Shown one piece after another: positions 43,480 through 52,507 of a stretch of 64,000 bases of DNA. Position 1 is the first letter of the stretch; each line of letters begins with the position of its first letter. The DNA comes from JAAYRQ01 sp035647815 (lineage in GTDB: Bacteria; Bacillota; Syntrophomonadia; Syntrophomonadales; Syntrophomonadaceae): NCBI GenBank assembly GCA_035647815.1, contig DASRMR010000028.1, forward strand, positions 94,414-158,413. The letters run 5' to 3'. A program made the position numbers and the translations under genes. The notes below the pieces were generated by a model, which was not told the DNA's origin, made no database searches, and worked only from the letters and a program-made list of their open reading frames with translations.

Positions 43480-44235
43480 TTATATTGCTGCTACTTTATT
43501 AAGACAATCAGAAAAGTTGCTTATTTCTTCAATTGCTTTTTCCAAGTAACTATTCACTACCATAATCCTTTGGTTTATCGTCTTAAACAATTGATTTACT
43601 TGGATAATATTTTTACTTATTTCTTCATGAGGAGCATTAGTATATATTAAGTACATTACCATACCTAAACTAATACCTAACTCACTAATAAACACTAAAT
43701 CAGCTTCATCGTCAATTCCAGATAATCTAGCTGCGGTAACAAAAGCAGTCTCGTAATAACTAGCTTTAGTTTTCCTGATTACTTCAGTAGAATCGGGTTC
43801 GGTTTTATATTTAATAACTAGTCCTTCATTAGTTTCTACCATCATATCGGCAAAGGAATCCACCAATCCGCCCCCATTAGCCTCCAAAAGCAAACTCATA
43901 ATCTTACCAAATAGATAATCACCGATTAGTATAGTAAATTGCAGTTCCTGATTATGTTCTTGTCCTTCATCTTCATCTTTTATTGTTTCATGTATATAAT
44001 TAGCTAAATAAACTATTTTAAATATTACAGCCATTTTAATCGATAAATCTTTTTCCATATCAAAATATTTATAAGCTAACAATACAAATTCTGGAATACT
44101 CATCCAGAATAAATCTGCTTCTATATTTTCGGCAAAACCATCTATGTCTCCCCATCTAGATTTTAGGGATTCCCTAAAAATGAGTTCTACTTCATTTATT
44201 TCCTTTTTTAGCCCTCTAGAAAAATCAAATTTCAT
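43480..44235 (-). CDS. Degenerate polyprenyl-synthase-like protein
   Basis: This 251-residue protein is all-helical and follows the polyprenyl synthase layout without the catalytic motifs. IVYLANYIHETIKDED (residues 74-89) stands where LIHDDxxD should be. GDYLFGKIMSLLLEAN (105-120) matches the GDYLF helix. KASYYETAFVTAARLSG matches the KTA block. ELGISLGMVMYLIYTNA (185-201) stands where QxxDDxxD should be, with no Asp pair. It heads the menaquinone gene run. A non-catalytic partner of the synthase at 39511, like HepS for HepT, is my inference. ATG at 44235 or TTG at 44238, both after GGAGG. Confidence 0.6.
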   Translation of the reverse strand: MKFDFSRGLKKEINEVELIFRESLKSRWGDIDGFAENIEADLFWMSIPEFVLLAYKYFDMEKDLSIKMAVIFKIVYLANYIHETIKDEDEGQEHNQELQFTILIGDYLFGKIMSLLLEANGGGLVDSFADMMVETNEGLVIKYKTEPDSTEVIRKTKASYYETAFVTAARLSGIDDEADLVFISELGISLGMVMYLIYTNAPHEEISKNIIQVNQLFKTINQRIMVVNSYLEKAIEEISNFSDCLNKVAAI

Positions 44236-44273
44236 CAAAACTTGTCCTCCTCGATATAACTCTATTAAAGTCC

Positions 44274-44302
44274 TTAATATCATTCTACAGAATAATTGTC
44301 AT
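44274..44302 (-). promoter_or_regulatory. Candidate promoter of the quinone-heme gene run
   Basis: On the minus strand, ATGACA (44302-44297) and TATTAA (44279-44274) are spaced by 17 bases, about 40 bases before the first gene. The match is moderate. Confidence 0.35.
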
Positions 44303-44365
44303 TCCTGCCTTGTTTAATTTTTTCTTTTTTTGAAATGTTTTGGGAAAGAATAATAAATATATATA

Positions 44366-44527
44366 TGCCTATTATAATATATAAGGCACACTTTATAAAA
44401 TTTTTAGATAGAAGAACAACATATAAGTAGAATAACAGCATAATTGTTGGGGTTGCCAATATTAATTATCCTTAATCAACTCCTTAATTAAAGGAATAAG
44501 AATCTAAATATAGAAAGTGATTAAGGT
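44366..44527. other. Intergenic region with imperfect repeats before the membrane-protein pair
   Basis: Part of a 315-base gap between divergent genes. An A/T-rich hairpin (TGCCT...AAGGCA, 44366-44391) and an inverted repeat CCTTAATC (44470-44477) / GATTAAGG (44519-44526) are seen; the latter ends just before the ribosome binding site of the plus-strand gene. No gene is supported. Confidence 0.4.
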
Positions 44528-44550
44528 TGATATATTGGAGGTTTATTTGG

Positions 44551-46755
44551 ATGAAGAAATTTTATATTTTACCTTTAGCATTAATAATAGTGATAGTTTC
44601 ACTCTTTAATTCTAACATAAGTATCGCTGCAAATGTTTTTGCAGATAAAAAAGCGGTTCTAATCATCATGGACTACATCGATACTAAAGATTTAACTATG
44701 GCTAATACACCTCATCTAGAAACACTTGTACAAAATAGTGGTACAGGCTTAATGAACATACGTTCTAAGAATCTCTACCCATCTAGTGCATATATGTCTA
44801 TTGCAGTCGGTTATCGGGTAGGTACTATAAATGGTGCTGAATTATCTTTTAATACTAATGAAAAAGTAAAGAATCTACCTAATGTTTTTGAAACAGATGA
44901 ACCTTACTGGTCTGCAGGTGAGCTTTACAGTTTATTTACTAATTCAAAACCGAACGAATCTAACCTAGTTAATTTATATGCAGAAAATATTAAAAAAAAT
45001 AGCATTAAATACAATCCACCTTATGAAATGGGACAAATAGGAAAGATAGCTAAAAACAATAACCTTTCCATAACTGTATTAGGTAATTCCGATACAGTAG
45101 ATAAACTAAATAGAAATGCAGCTATTTTAGGCATGGATGAGAACGGTTTAGTTTTACAAGGTGATATAAGCTCTAAGCTCTATGAATATGATTCTTTAAT
45201 GGCTGGCGGAACAAAAACTGACCATGATGTTTTACTAGAAAAAATCGAATCTTATCTTCCATCTACTAATTTGTTTATAATAGATTTAGGTGATACTACT
45301 AGAGTAGAAATGAGTCGGACTATTACAGCAGATCATATTGTTTTAAATCAAAGAAAAATGGCTATTGAAAGAAATGATGAATTTTTTGGCCAGCTACTTC
45401 CACTGCTAGATCAGGAATCGACTATGTTGATTATATTAACACCTAACCCTAATAAAGATATGTTAAAAGAAAAGAACTTTGGCCTTACCCCAGTTATTAT
45501 ATATGACCCCACACAATCAGATGGTCTATTATCATCAACGACTACTCGTCGTCCGGGATTAATTACTAATTTGGATATTTTACCTACTATTTTCTCCTAT
45601 TTAGAGGCTGACTTTACAGCTCCTGGAGCTAATATTCATATTAATAAAGTTGATAATAATAGTATAGAAATGTTAGATGAAGAACTACAATTGCATAAGA
45701 ATCTGAGAACTACACGAAATCCCTTGCATATACTTCTAATTAGTTTAATCCTTCTTGCCTTCGCTATAGGTCTATGGGTAAACTATTATAAAAGTTATGG
45801 TAACAATAAATATGTAAACATCCTAATTAATTGTGTTTTAAGCATACCTTTCTTATGGATGTTTATAAGTATGTCTAATTACACATCGCTTGCTATTTCA
45901 TTACTTATCACTTTGATAGGTGGTCTATTTGTAGGGGGAGTACTATATCTCTTATTTAGACCTATTGACGCTATTCTTGTCATTACCGGGGCCACCTCAA
46001 TACTTTTAACCCTAGATTGTTATCTAGGTTCAAAGCTGATGTTGTTATCTCCACTAGGTTCAGATGCTATAGCTGGTGGTCGTTATTATGGTGTGGGAAA
46101 TGATTTTATGGGGATTTTACTCGCCTCTAGTGTTGTTTTTACAACTTTAATTTTATCTCGTATAAATATTAAAACCTACTGGAAGGCTCTTTTAGGTTTT
46201 GCCTATCTTTTGATAGTAAGTAATGCTATAGGCAACCCTTCTTTTGGTGCTAATGTGGGCGGTTTGATTACCTCATTAGTAACTGCTGGAGTTTTCGTAC
46301 TTTTTATCACTGACCGAAAAATTAATTTAAATAAATTATTTATAGTGCTTTTATTAGCCGTAATAAGTGTTGTCAGTGTAGCTCAACTAGATGCCTTGTT
46401 CAGTACTAATCCCTCCCACGCAGGTAAAGCTATAAATTCATTACTCACCGGAGGTCCCCAAGTTTTCTTTTCCATACTTAGAACTAAGCTTGGCATTTTA
46501 GGTAATACTATTTATTCCTCCCACTGGAGTGTTGTGATGTTAGTATCTGCTGTCTTTTTGATATATTCATGGATTAGATTTAAAGAACAATTTGCCATCC
46601 TTGCTTTGAAAGCACCTAGTATTATGATGTGTGTCCGGATATTAATAATTTCCGGTATAACCGTTTTTCTAGTCAATGATACTGGAGTAATCGCTTCAGC
46701 TTTAATTTTCACTTATGCAATTTCATGTTTTTGGGTGGGAATTAGCGAAATCTAA
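44551..46755 (+). CDS. Membrane protein with phosphatase-like domain, paralogue 1
   Basis: I do not know this family by name. The 734-residue protein has a signal peptide or anchor (residues 1-28) and an extracytoplasmic domain to about residue 395. Its layout recalls the alkaline phosphatase superfamily (AVLIIMDYID...TPHLETLV...GTGL; IIDLGDTTRVE), but the usual metal-binding His pairs are not obvious. About nine membrane helices follow. Three blocks in the membrane part are shared with the next gene: GRYYGVGN (510-517), FGANVGG (565-571) and NDTG (709-712). The ATG at 44551 follows TTGGAGG; an upstream in-frame start at 44527 is less likely. The paralogue starts 24 bases downstream. Confidence 0.8.
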   Translation: MKKFYILPLALIIVIVSLFNSNISIAANVFADKKAVLIIMDYIDTKDLTMANTPHLETLVQNSGTGLMNIRSKNLYPSSAYMSIAVGYRVGTINGAELSFNTNEKVKNLPNVFETDEPYWSAGELYSLFTNSKPNESNLVNLYAENIKKNSIKYNPPYEMGQIGKIAKNNNLSITVLGNSDTVDKLNRNAAILGMDENGLVLQGDISSKLYEYDSLMAGGTKTDHDVLLEKIESYLPSTNLFIIDLGDTTRVEMSRTITADHIVLNQRKMAIERNDEFFGQLLPLLDQESTMLIILTPNPNKDMLKEKNFGLTPVIIYDPTQSDGLLSSTTTRRPGLITNLDILPTIFSYLEADFTAPGANIHINKVDNNSIEMLDEELQLHKNLRTTRNPLHILLISLILLAFAIGLWVNYYKSYGNNKYVNILINCVLSIPFLWMFISMSNYTSLAISLLITLIGGLFVGGVLYLLFRPIDAILVITGATSILLTLDCYLGSKLMLLSPLGSDAIAGGRYYGVGNDFMGILLASSVVFTTLILSRINIKTYWKALLGFAYLLIVSNAIGNPSFGANVGGLITSLVTAGVFVLFITDRKINLNKLFIVLLLAVISVVSVAQLDALFSTNPSHAGKAINSLLTGGPQVFFSILRTKLGILGNTIYSSHWSVVMLVSAVFLIYSWIRFKEQFAILALKAPSIMMCVRILIISGITVFLVNDTGVIASALIFTYAISCFWVGISEI

Positions 46756-46779
46756 AGAAGATAAAGGAGCGAGTTTAAT

Positions 46780-48921
46780 ATGAAAAAAACTTTAATTATA
46801 AGTATATCTATTTTATTATCCTTTTGCTGCTTTGCTTCGGAAGGATTAGCTAACGATAAACCTGATAATATTGCAACAAAAAAAGTTATTATCTATATGA
46901 TAGATAACCTCAGCCTTAATGATATAACTAGTGACAATACTCCTTATTTATGGTCATTGCAAGAAAAAGGAGGTATTGGTCTACTAAATACTATTACTGG
47001 TGGAGAACGAACTATTAAAAATGCTTGTTCAACTATCTCTGCTGGCAAATTAGCTGTTGGAAGTAATGAAGCCCACTTAAATTTTCAAGCTGCAACTGTA
47101 AAGAACAACGAAAAGGTCGGAGATGTGTTTTTTCGCAGTACTAATTTCTTGCCTAAACCAGAAAATATTGTAGTCACTAATATAAATATTATAAACAGAA
47201 ATAATGAGCAACGCAGACTCGGAAGTCCAGGACATCTTGGAGATTCATTACATACCCTAGGACTAACTACAGCAGTAGTAGGTAATTCCGACCGCTTTGA
47301 TGTAAATGACCGACCAGGCGCATTAATTTTAATGAATTCACGAGGTATCGTCGATAATGGGATGATTGAAAATAATAACACGGGTTCTGGATCATATTGG
47401 ACAGATTATGCGCTATTACATGAGCAAATTGAAACAGTTATAGATAATGATGTAATCTTAGTCGAATATGGGGATATGACTAGACTCGAAAGTATGCATG
47501 CCATGTTTTCTAAAACGGTTTACCAGCAAGAGCGAATAAAAATTTTATCTGCTATAGATAAATCTATTCAAAATATCGACCAAAAATTAGCTACGGAAAA
47601 TACTACCCGCTATATTCTCAGTCCTAGCCCTTCCCGTAATGCATATATTCCTAGTGCTTTATTAACACCTTTAATAATTGTTGGACCTGATAATTGTGGG
47701 GTCTTAACTAGTTATTCAACTCGTCAAGATGGCATTATACTCCTTAGCAACTTGAATAAATCTATACTTAGTTGTTTTACTACTACAATTAAAAACCCAA
47801 TCTACAATACCTCATATACTAACTCTTACAACTATCTTAAGGAGTTAAATAAACATGCTACATTTAATTATACTCACCAAGCCTGGATTTTAACTATCCT
47901 TATCAGCCTTTTAGTTTTGCTAGTTTTAATCGCTATTATATTGCTGTATAAGAAGAAACCTCGTATATACATTGAATCGCTTTTACTATTAATACTCTCC
48001 CTACCTCTAGTATTATTAATAATGCCTTTAATTCCTGTTTCTAATCGTTATATGTTTGTATTTCTAGCTATAATATTATGTAGCTTATTTACTATAATAA
48101 CTTTAATTATAAATAAATTATTAAAAATAGAATCGATTATGGTTATCTTGTTTTTTACTATCCTTACTATATGTTTAGACTTAATTTTAGGTTTTGATTT
48201 AGTAGCTAGATCTATTATGAGTTATCAGATTATTAGTGGTGCGAGGTATTATGGAATAGGTAACGAATATATGGGCGTTTTAATAGGTGCTACCATAGGC
48301 TTTGCTACCTTATACATTAATCGCAAATATAGTATTACACGTCTAAACTTCATTGCAATCCTTTTCATATTAATAGTCTTTTTGATTGCTTTTCCTTTCT
48401 TCGGAATCAATGTCGGTGGTACTATAACAGCTTGTATAGCTTTAAGCGTTACTTTAGTCATGTTTTATAAATCTAAGATTAGGTTTAGGGATGTAATCGC
48501 TATTATAATAGGTACAGGAATTATAGTTTCCCTAATGGCATTTTTAGATGTTAGTCAACCTTCTGAATTGCAATCACACTTAGGAAAAAATATAAATGTC
48601 TTATTAAATGAAGGCATAAGCGGTTTGTTTTATATAATAATTCGTAAGTTAGAAATGCATTTACAGATTATTAATTATCGCTATCTCGGCTGGATTTTCC
48701 TGGTTATATTTGCAGCTATCTCTTTAATTATTTATAGGCCAAATCAAATGATGTCTCAGATGAAAGATTCATTCCGCTTCATTTATGATGGATTAAAGGG
48801 AATAATAATAGCAGCTATCATCGCCTTCATATTTAATGATTCCGGTATAACAGCTGCTGCTACTTTATCTATTTATTTTGTTTGTATTTTGATTTATGCC
48901 TTAGTCTACGACAGTAATTAA
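46780..48921 (+). CDS. Membrane protein with phosphatase-like domain, paralogue 2
   Basis: A 713-residue paralogue of the preceding protein with the same plan: signal peptide (1-24), extracytoplasmic phosphatase-like domain (VIIYMIDNLS...NTPYLWSLQ; ILVEYGDMTRLE) to about residue 365, then about nine helices. The shared membrane motifs are ARYYGIGNEYMG (488-499), FGINVGG (541-547) and NDSG (686-689). The two proteins differ much in sequence, so the duplication is old and they may form a heteromer. AAAGGAG precedes the ATG. The gene converges on the MarR gene with six bases between stops. Function unknown. Confidence 0.8.
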   Translation: MKKTLIISISILLSFCCFASEGLANDKPDNIATKKVIIYMIDNLSLNDITSDNTPYLWSLQEKGGIGLLNTITGGERTIKNACSTISAGKLAVGSNEAHLNFQAATVKNNEKVGDVFFRSTNFLPKPENIVVTNINIINRNNEQRRLGSPGHLGDSLHTLGLTTAVVGNSDRFDVNDRPGALILMNSRGIVDNGMIENNNTGSGSYWTDYALLHEQIETVIDNDVILVEYGDMTRLESMHAMFSKTVYQQERIKILSAIDKSIQNIDQKLATENTTRYILSPSPSRNAYIPSALLTPLIIVGPDNCGVLTSYSTRQDGIILLSNLNKSILSCFTTTIKNPIYNTSYTNSYNYLKELNKHATFNYTHQAWILTILISLLVLLVLIAIILLYKKKPRIYIESLLLLILSLPLVLLIMPLIPVSNRYMFVFLAIILCSLFTIITLIINKLLKIESIMVILFFTILTICLDLILGFDLVARSIMSYQIISGARYYGIGNEYMGVLIGATIGFATLYINRKYSITRLNFIAILFILIVFLIAFPFFGINVGGTITACIALSVTLVMFYKSKIRFRDVIAIIIGTGIIVSLMAFLDVSQPSELQSHLGKNINVLLNEGISGLFYIIIRKLEMHLQIINYRYLGWIFLVIFAAISLIIYRPNQMMSQMKDSFRFIYDGLKGIIIAAIIAFIFNDSGITAAATLSIYFVCILIYALVYDSN

Positions 48922-48927
48922 GTATTA

Positions 48928-49350
48928 CTATTCTAGACCAGCTAAAAGATTTCTTATCCCATGAGTAAATTCTTTTTGATTCCCTTCACCAAGCAAATCG
49001 TATAATTTCACATTAAATTCTCTACCTATTTCGGTTACCTCTTCTGCCAGTGCTTTTCCAGCTGGAGTAATGAAAACACGAATCGCTCTTCGATCTTGTG
49101 GGTCAAGTTTTCTAGCTACTAACCCTTCGTTTTCTAATTTATCAACTAAAACCGTCATTGAAGAACTATCGATTAGAGAACGATTTCCTATTTCTTTCAA
49201 TGTAATACCATCATCTTCTAACAAGCAAAACAAAATAAAAGATTGTGGAATACTAATCTCATATTCTTCTAGTCTTTCATTCAGGTTTTTATCAATTTTC
49301 TTCATGCAATGACGTAAAGTAAAACATAAATAATTATTTAACTCTGCCAT
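48928..49350 (-). CDS. MarR-family transcriptional regulator
   Basis: A 140-residue winged-helix regulator. The recognition region is GITLKEIGNRSLIDSSSMTVLVDKLENEGLV and the wing is RKLDPQDRRAIRVFITPAGKA, the classic MarR signature. The long inverted repeat at 49406-49446, about 60 bases upstream, is a likely autoregulatory operator. Targets may include the convergent membrane-protein pair or the divergent trpS side, but this is not shown. The ligand is unknown. Confidence 0.92.
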   Translation of the reverse strand: MAELNNYLCFTLRHCMKKIDKNLNERLEEYEISIPQSFILFCLLEDDGITLKEIGNRSLIDSSSMTVLVDKLENEGLVARKLDPQDRRAIRVFITPAGKALAEEVTEIGREFNVKLYDLLGEGNQKEFTHGIRNLLAGLE

Positions 49351-49405
49351 AATTTCCCAGCCCCTTTGTTGTTGACTATATTATTTTATAGTTTAATTAT
49401 ATCAC

Positions 49406-49446
49406 ATATAGCCATAATATTATGTTATGTTATATTATGGCTATAT
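49406..49446. promoter_or_regulatory. Inverted repeat, probable MarR operator
   Basis: ATATAGCCATAATAT (49406-49420) and its exact complement (49432-49446) form a 15-bp inverted repeat with an 11-base spacer. On the minus strand a TATAAT (49396-49401) lies right beside it, about 46 bases before marR, so the repeat would cover the -35 region. A weak plus-strand promoter (TTGACT at 49372, AATTAT at 49395) precedes it. Confidence 0.6.
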
Positions 49447-49592
49447 AAATTCCATTCTAAGGATGGTTTTTATCAATACAACTTGCACACAATGCTTTAT
49501 CATGGTATTTTAAAATTAAGATTAAGTCAAATTCACGAAAATTCTTATTATTCACTGCAAAAAATATCTTATAATAATGAAAAAGGTAGAGT

Positions 49593-49632
49593 AAAACCTC
49601 TGTCCATATTGGAATAGAGGTTTTATTATATT
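49593..49632 (+). terminator. Terminator-like hairpin in the trpS leader
   Basis: AAAACCTCT (49593-49601) and AGAGGTTTT (49616-49624), with an inner TCC/GGA pair, are followed by ATTATATTG, 40 bases before trpS. It could be an attenuator. The T-box hallmark (TGGNACCGCG) expected for a tRNA-sensing leader was not found. Confidence 0.5.
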
Positions 49633-49664
49633 GTTGCTTTACCTTTACCAAGGAGGAAATTGTT

Positions 49665-50660
49665 ATGCCCATAAACAAAAAGAGAATTCTTACTGGTGAT
49701 AGACCTACCGGCAATTTACATTTAGGCCATTATGTAGGTAGTCTTAAAAATCGAGTTGACTTACAAAATACTTTTGAAAATTATATAATAATAGCTGATG
49801 TACAAGCATTAACTACCCATTGGGATAAAGATGATAATTTATCTAAACATATCTACCAAATAACTTCTGATTACTTAGCAACTGGATTAGATCCTGAATT
49901 ATCAACTATATTCATACAAAGTATGGTTCCAGAAATTCATGAACTAACTATGTATTTCTCTATGTTTACCTCGGTAAATGTTTTACGCCATAACCCCACC
50001 ATAAAAACCGAAGCTAAGCAACATGGTTTTGATGATATGACTTATGGATTCCTAGGTTATCCTGTTAGTCAGGCAGCAGATATTTCTATCTTTAAAGCTC
50101 ATCTAGTACCAGTCGGTGAAGATCAAATACCACATATAGAATTAGCTAGAAGAATAGTACGGCGCTTTAATGACCTATACCAACCAGTCCTTATAGAACC
50201 AGAAGCCTTAATAGGAGATGTTCCTCGTCTAATAGGTCTAGATGGAGAAGCTAAGATGAGTAAAAGCCTTAATAATTGTATTTTCCTTAGCGATACTCCT
50301 GATCAAGTCAATGAAAAAGTTCGTAATGCTATAACAGACCCTGCCCGTATTCGTAAAACTGATCCTGGTCACCCCGAAGTATGTACCGTTTTTGAATATC
50401 ATGGTATTTTTAATAAAATTGAGCTTGCTCAAATCGAAGATGAATGTAAAAAAGGTCAGATAGGCTGCGTTGCGTGTAAGAAAAACTTAGCAGTTAAGAT
50501 AAATGAACTCTTAGAGCCTATGCATAATAGAAGAGCAGAGTATAATGACAATATGATTAAAGATATATTAATCGAAAGCACCAAAAAAGCCAGGAATGTG
50601 GCACAAGGAACTATGGAAGAAGTGCGTAGTGCGATGCAAATCAATTACTTTGAGGGCTAA
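49665..50660 (+). CDS. trpS: Tryptophanyl-tRNA synthetase
   Basis: TrpS charges tRNA-Trp. The class I signatures are GDRPTGNLHLGHYVGSL (HIGH variant HLGH) and KMSKSLNN. DPELSTIFIQSMVPE and GLDGEAKMSKS fit the family. The length of 331 residues is normal. The ATG follows AAGGAGG. It stands alone on the plus strand with a bidirectional terminator behind it. Confidence 0.96.
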   Translation: MPINKKRILTGDRPTGNLHLGHYVGSLKNRVDLQNTFENYIIIADVQALTTHWDKDDNLSKHIYQITSDYLATGLDPELSTIFIQSMVPEIHELTMYFSMFTSVNVLRHNPTIKTEAKQHGFDDMTYGFLGYPVSQAADISIFKAHLVPVGEDQIPHIELARRIVRRFNDLYQPVLIEPEALIGDVPRLIGLDGEAKMSKSLNNCIFLSDTPDQVNEKVRNAITDPARIRKTDPGHPEVCTVFEYHGIFNKIELAQIEDECKKGQIGCVACKKNLAVKINELLEPMHNRRAEYNDNMIKDILIESTKKARNVAQGTMEEVRSAMQINYFEG

Positions 50661-50702
50661 CTTCATGAAAGTTTAGAAGATTTTTTTGCTCACGACTACC
50701 CA

Positions 50703-50736
50703 CAAAAAAGCCCTCGTTTTAAAACGAGGGCTTTAG
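50703..50736. terminator. Bidirectional terminator between trpS and opuA
   Basis: AAAGCCCTCGTTTT (50707-50720) pairs perfectly with AAAACGAGGGCTTT (50721-50734). On the minus strand it runs into TTTTTTG, ending the opu transcript; on the plus strand it ends trpS, with a poorer T-run. Confidence 0.88.
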
Positions 50737-50751
50737 GTTACTTAGTAATAT

Positions 50752-51654
50752 TTACTTTTTATATTTTTCAGGTAACCAGCTATTAACTAAGTCCTGATTT
50801 TCTTCTACCCATTTACGGGCTCCAACTTTAGCGTCACCAGCTTCTTCAATCATGTTCATAGCCGAACCGATAGCAGCATCATCCCATTTAAAATTGTTGA
50901 ATAGTTCGTATACTTCAGGCATATCTTCTTTCAAACCAAGTCTTACAACAGTATCAATGGTCTCTGCTTCTCCAAATGACTTTTTAGGATCTTCTAAATA
51001 CTTTAAATCCCACTCAGCAAATTTCCAGTGAGGACTCCAACCTGTTACAGCTATCCACTCATTATCTCTAATAGCTTCTTTTAAAGAAACTACCATTGTA
51101 GCATCTGATCCTTCCATTACTTCGTAATCAAGATTATAATCTTCTAAAGCTTGATTAGAAGCTTTCATAATTCCTGCACCTGGATCAATACCGATTATTT
51201 TTCCATCAAATTTATCTTTTGCTCCATTTAATTCTTCAATAGAATCAATCTCTACATAATCGGGAACTACTAAACCTATTTTAGCCCCTTCATAATTAGA
51301 CCCTAAATTTTCAACTTTGCCTTCCACTTGTTTCATATAATCTCCATGTGTAAGTGGTAACCATGTGGTAAATGTAGCATCTGCTTCATCATTAGCTAAA
51401 GCTTGGAATATTGCTGCAGCTGCTACTGAATATAATTCTGTTTCATATCCCATAATGTTTTCTAAAATATCAGCCATTACATGTGTTGAGGCATTAGCAC
51501 AAGCCCACTCTACATATACTATTTCTACTTTGCCCTTCTCTTGATTAGCAACATCACCATCTGGTGTAGCATCTCCACCGCCACAACCTACTAACATGAA
51601 AACGAATAAGGTTAAAATAGATACTAATAAAATACTCTTTTGTTTTTTAAACAT
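50752..51654 (-). CDS. opuAC: Glycine betaine ABC transporter, substrate-binding lipoprotein
   Basis: The extracellular receptor of an OpuA/ProU-type compatible-solute importer. It has a lipoprotein signal peptide with lipobox LVGCGG (Cys at residue 24). The mature protein resembles OpuAC, with IVYVEWACANASTHV, TFTTWLPLTHGDYM and VTGWSPHWKFAEWDLKYLEDP supplying the aromatic residues of the ligand cage. The length is 300 residues. It is the last of three genes, 16 bases after the permease gene. Confidence 0.93.
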   Translation of the reverse strand: MFKKQKSILLVSILTLFVFMLVGCGGGDATPDGDVANQEKGKVEIVYVEWACANASTHVMADILENIMGYETELYSVAAAAIFQALANDEADATFTTWLPLTHGDYMKQVEGKVENLGSNYEGAKIGLVVPDYVEIDSIEELNGAKDKFDGKIIGIDPGAGIMKASNQALEDYNLDYEVMEGSDATMVVSLKEAIRDNEWIAVTGWSPHWKFAEWDLKYLEDPKKSFGEAETIDTVVRLGLKEDMPEVYELFNNFKWDDAAIGSAMNMIEEAGDAKVGARKWVEENQDLVNSWLPEKYKK

Positions 51655-51670
51655 AAATTCCTCCTATTTA

Positions 51671-52507
51671 TTAATTATTAGATTGTCCTAAACTCTGGGT
51701 TATGCGATCTAGAATTATAGCCAAAATTACAATTGCAATTCCTGCTTCAAACCCCATCCCCATATTAAGAGTTTGTATTGCTGTCCACACAACACCTCCT
51801 AAGCCTTTAGCACCAATCATTGCTGCTATAACTACCATAGATAATGACAGCATAATACATTGATTTATTCCAGCTAAAATAGTCGTTCGAGCTAAAGGAA
51901 GTTCAATTTTAGATAACATTTGAAAAAATGTTGCTCCAAATGATTTACCTAACTCTCTCAATTCTTCTGGAACCTCCTGAATTCCTAAACTAGTTAAACG
52001 AATAACAGGAGGCATAGCAAAAATTATAGTAGTAATAACTGCTGGCACTACACCTAGCCCAAAGAACGGTATAGCAGGTAATAAGTACACAAAAGCAGGT
52101 AAAGTCTGCATAAAGTCTAATATTGGCATTATTATCCGGTTTGCTACCTTGTTTTTAGCAGCAAAAATTCCCATCGGTATTCCGATAATAATACATAATG
52201 ATACACCTGCCATTACCATTGCTATAGTCTGCATAGTAACATCCCACAGCTGAACATTGTAAATAAAGAAAAGTCCAAAAATGCTGAACAATGCGATATT
52301 TTTACCTGCTATTCGCCAAGCAATTAAAGCAACTAATATTATCAATACTTCAGGTGGTACAACTAGTAAAATGTCCCTAATTCCTAAAATAAAATCTTCT
52401 AAGACATCTGATACAGCTCTGGTTATATCTCTATAATTCACAGTTAAATACTCTATAGCAGTATCAGTCCACCGAGCTAATGGTATTCTTGGTATACTAT
52501 TCATCAT
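51671..52507 (-). CDS. opuAB: Glycine betaine ABC transporter, permease
   Basis: The membrane subunit of the importer, 278 residues with about seven helices. The EAA loop contacting the ATPase is EELRELGKSFGATFFQMLSKIELPLA. MQTLPAFVYLLPAIPFFGLG is typical of ProW/OpuAB. It overlaps the ATPase gene by 11 bases. Confidence 0.94.
   Translation of the reverse strand: MMNSIPRIPLARWTDTAIEYLTVNYRDITRAVSDVLEDFILGIRDILLVVPPEVLIILVALIAWRIAGKNIALFSIFGLFFIYNVQLWDVTMQTIAMVMAGVSLCIIIGIPMGIFAAKNKVANRIIMPILDFMQTLPAFVYLLPAIPFFGLGVVPAVITTIIFAMPPVIRLTSLGIQEVPEELRELGKSFGATFFQMLSKIELPLARTTILAGINQCIMLSLSMVVIAAMIGAKGLGGVVWTAIQTLNMGMGFEAGIAIVILAIILDRITQSLGQSNN

Noticed and set aside
49447..49664. T-box riboswitch before trpS
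   Set aside because: No TGGNACCGCG-like T-box sequence or full stem set was found, only a terminator-like hairpin.
49366..49714. Overlapping 83- and 85-codon frames on both strands before trpS
   Set aside because: One includes the inverted repeat and the other the trpS leader hairpin; neither has a ribosome binding site or recognisable product.
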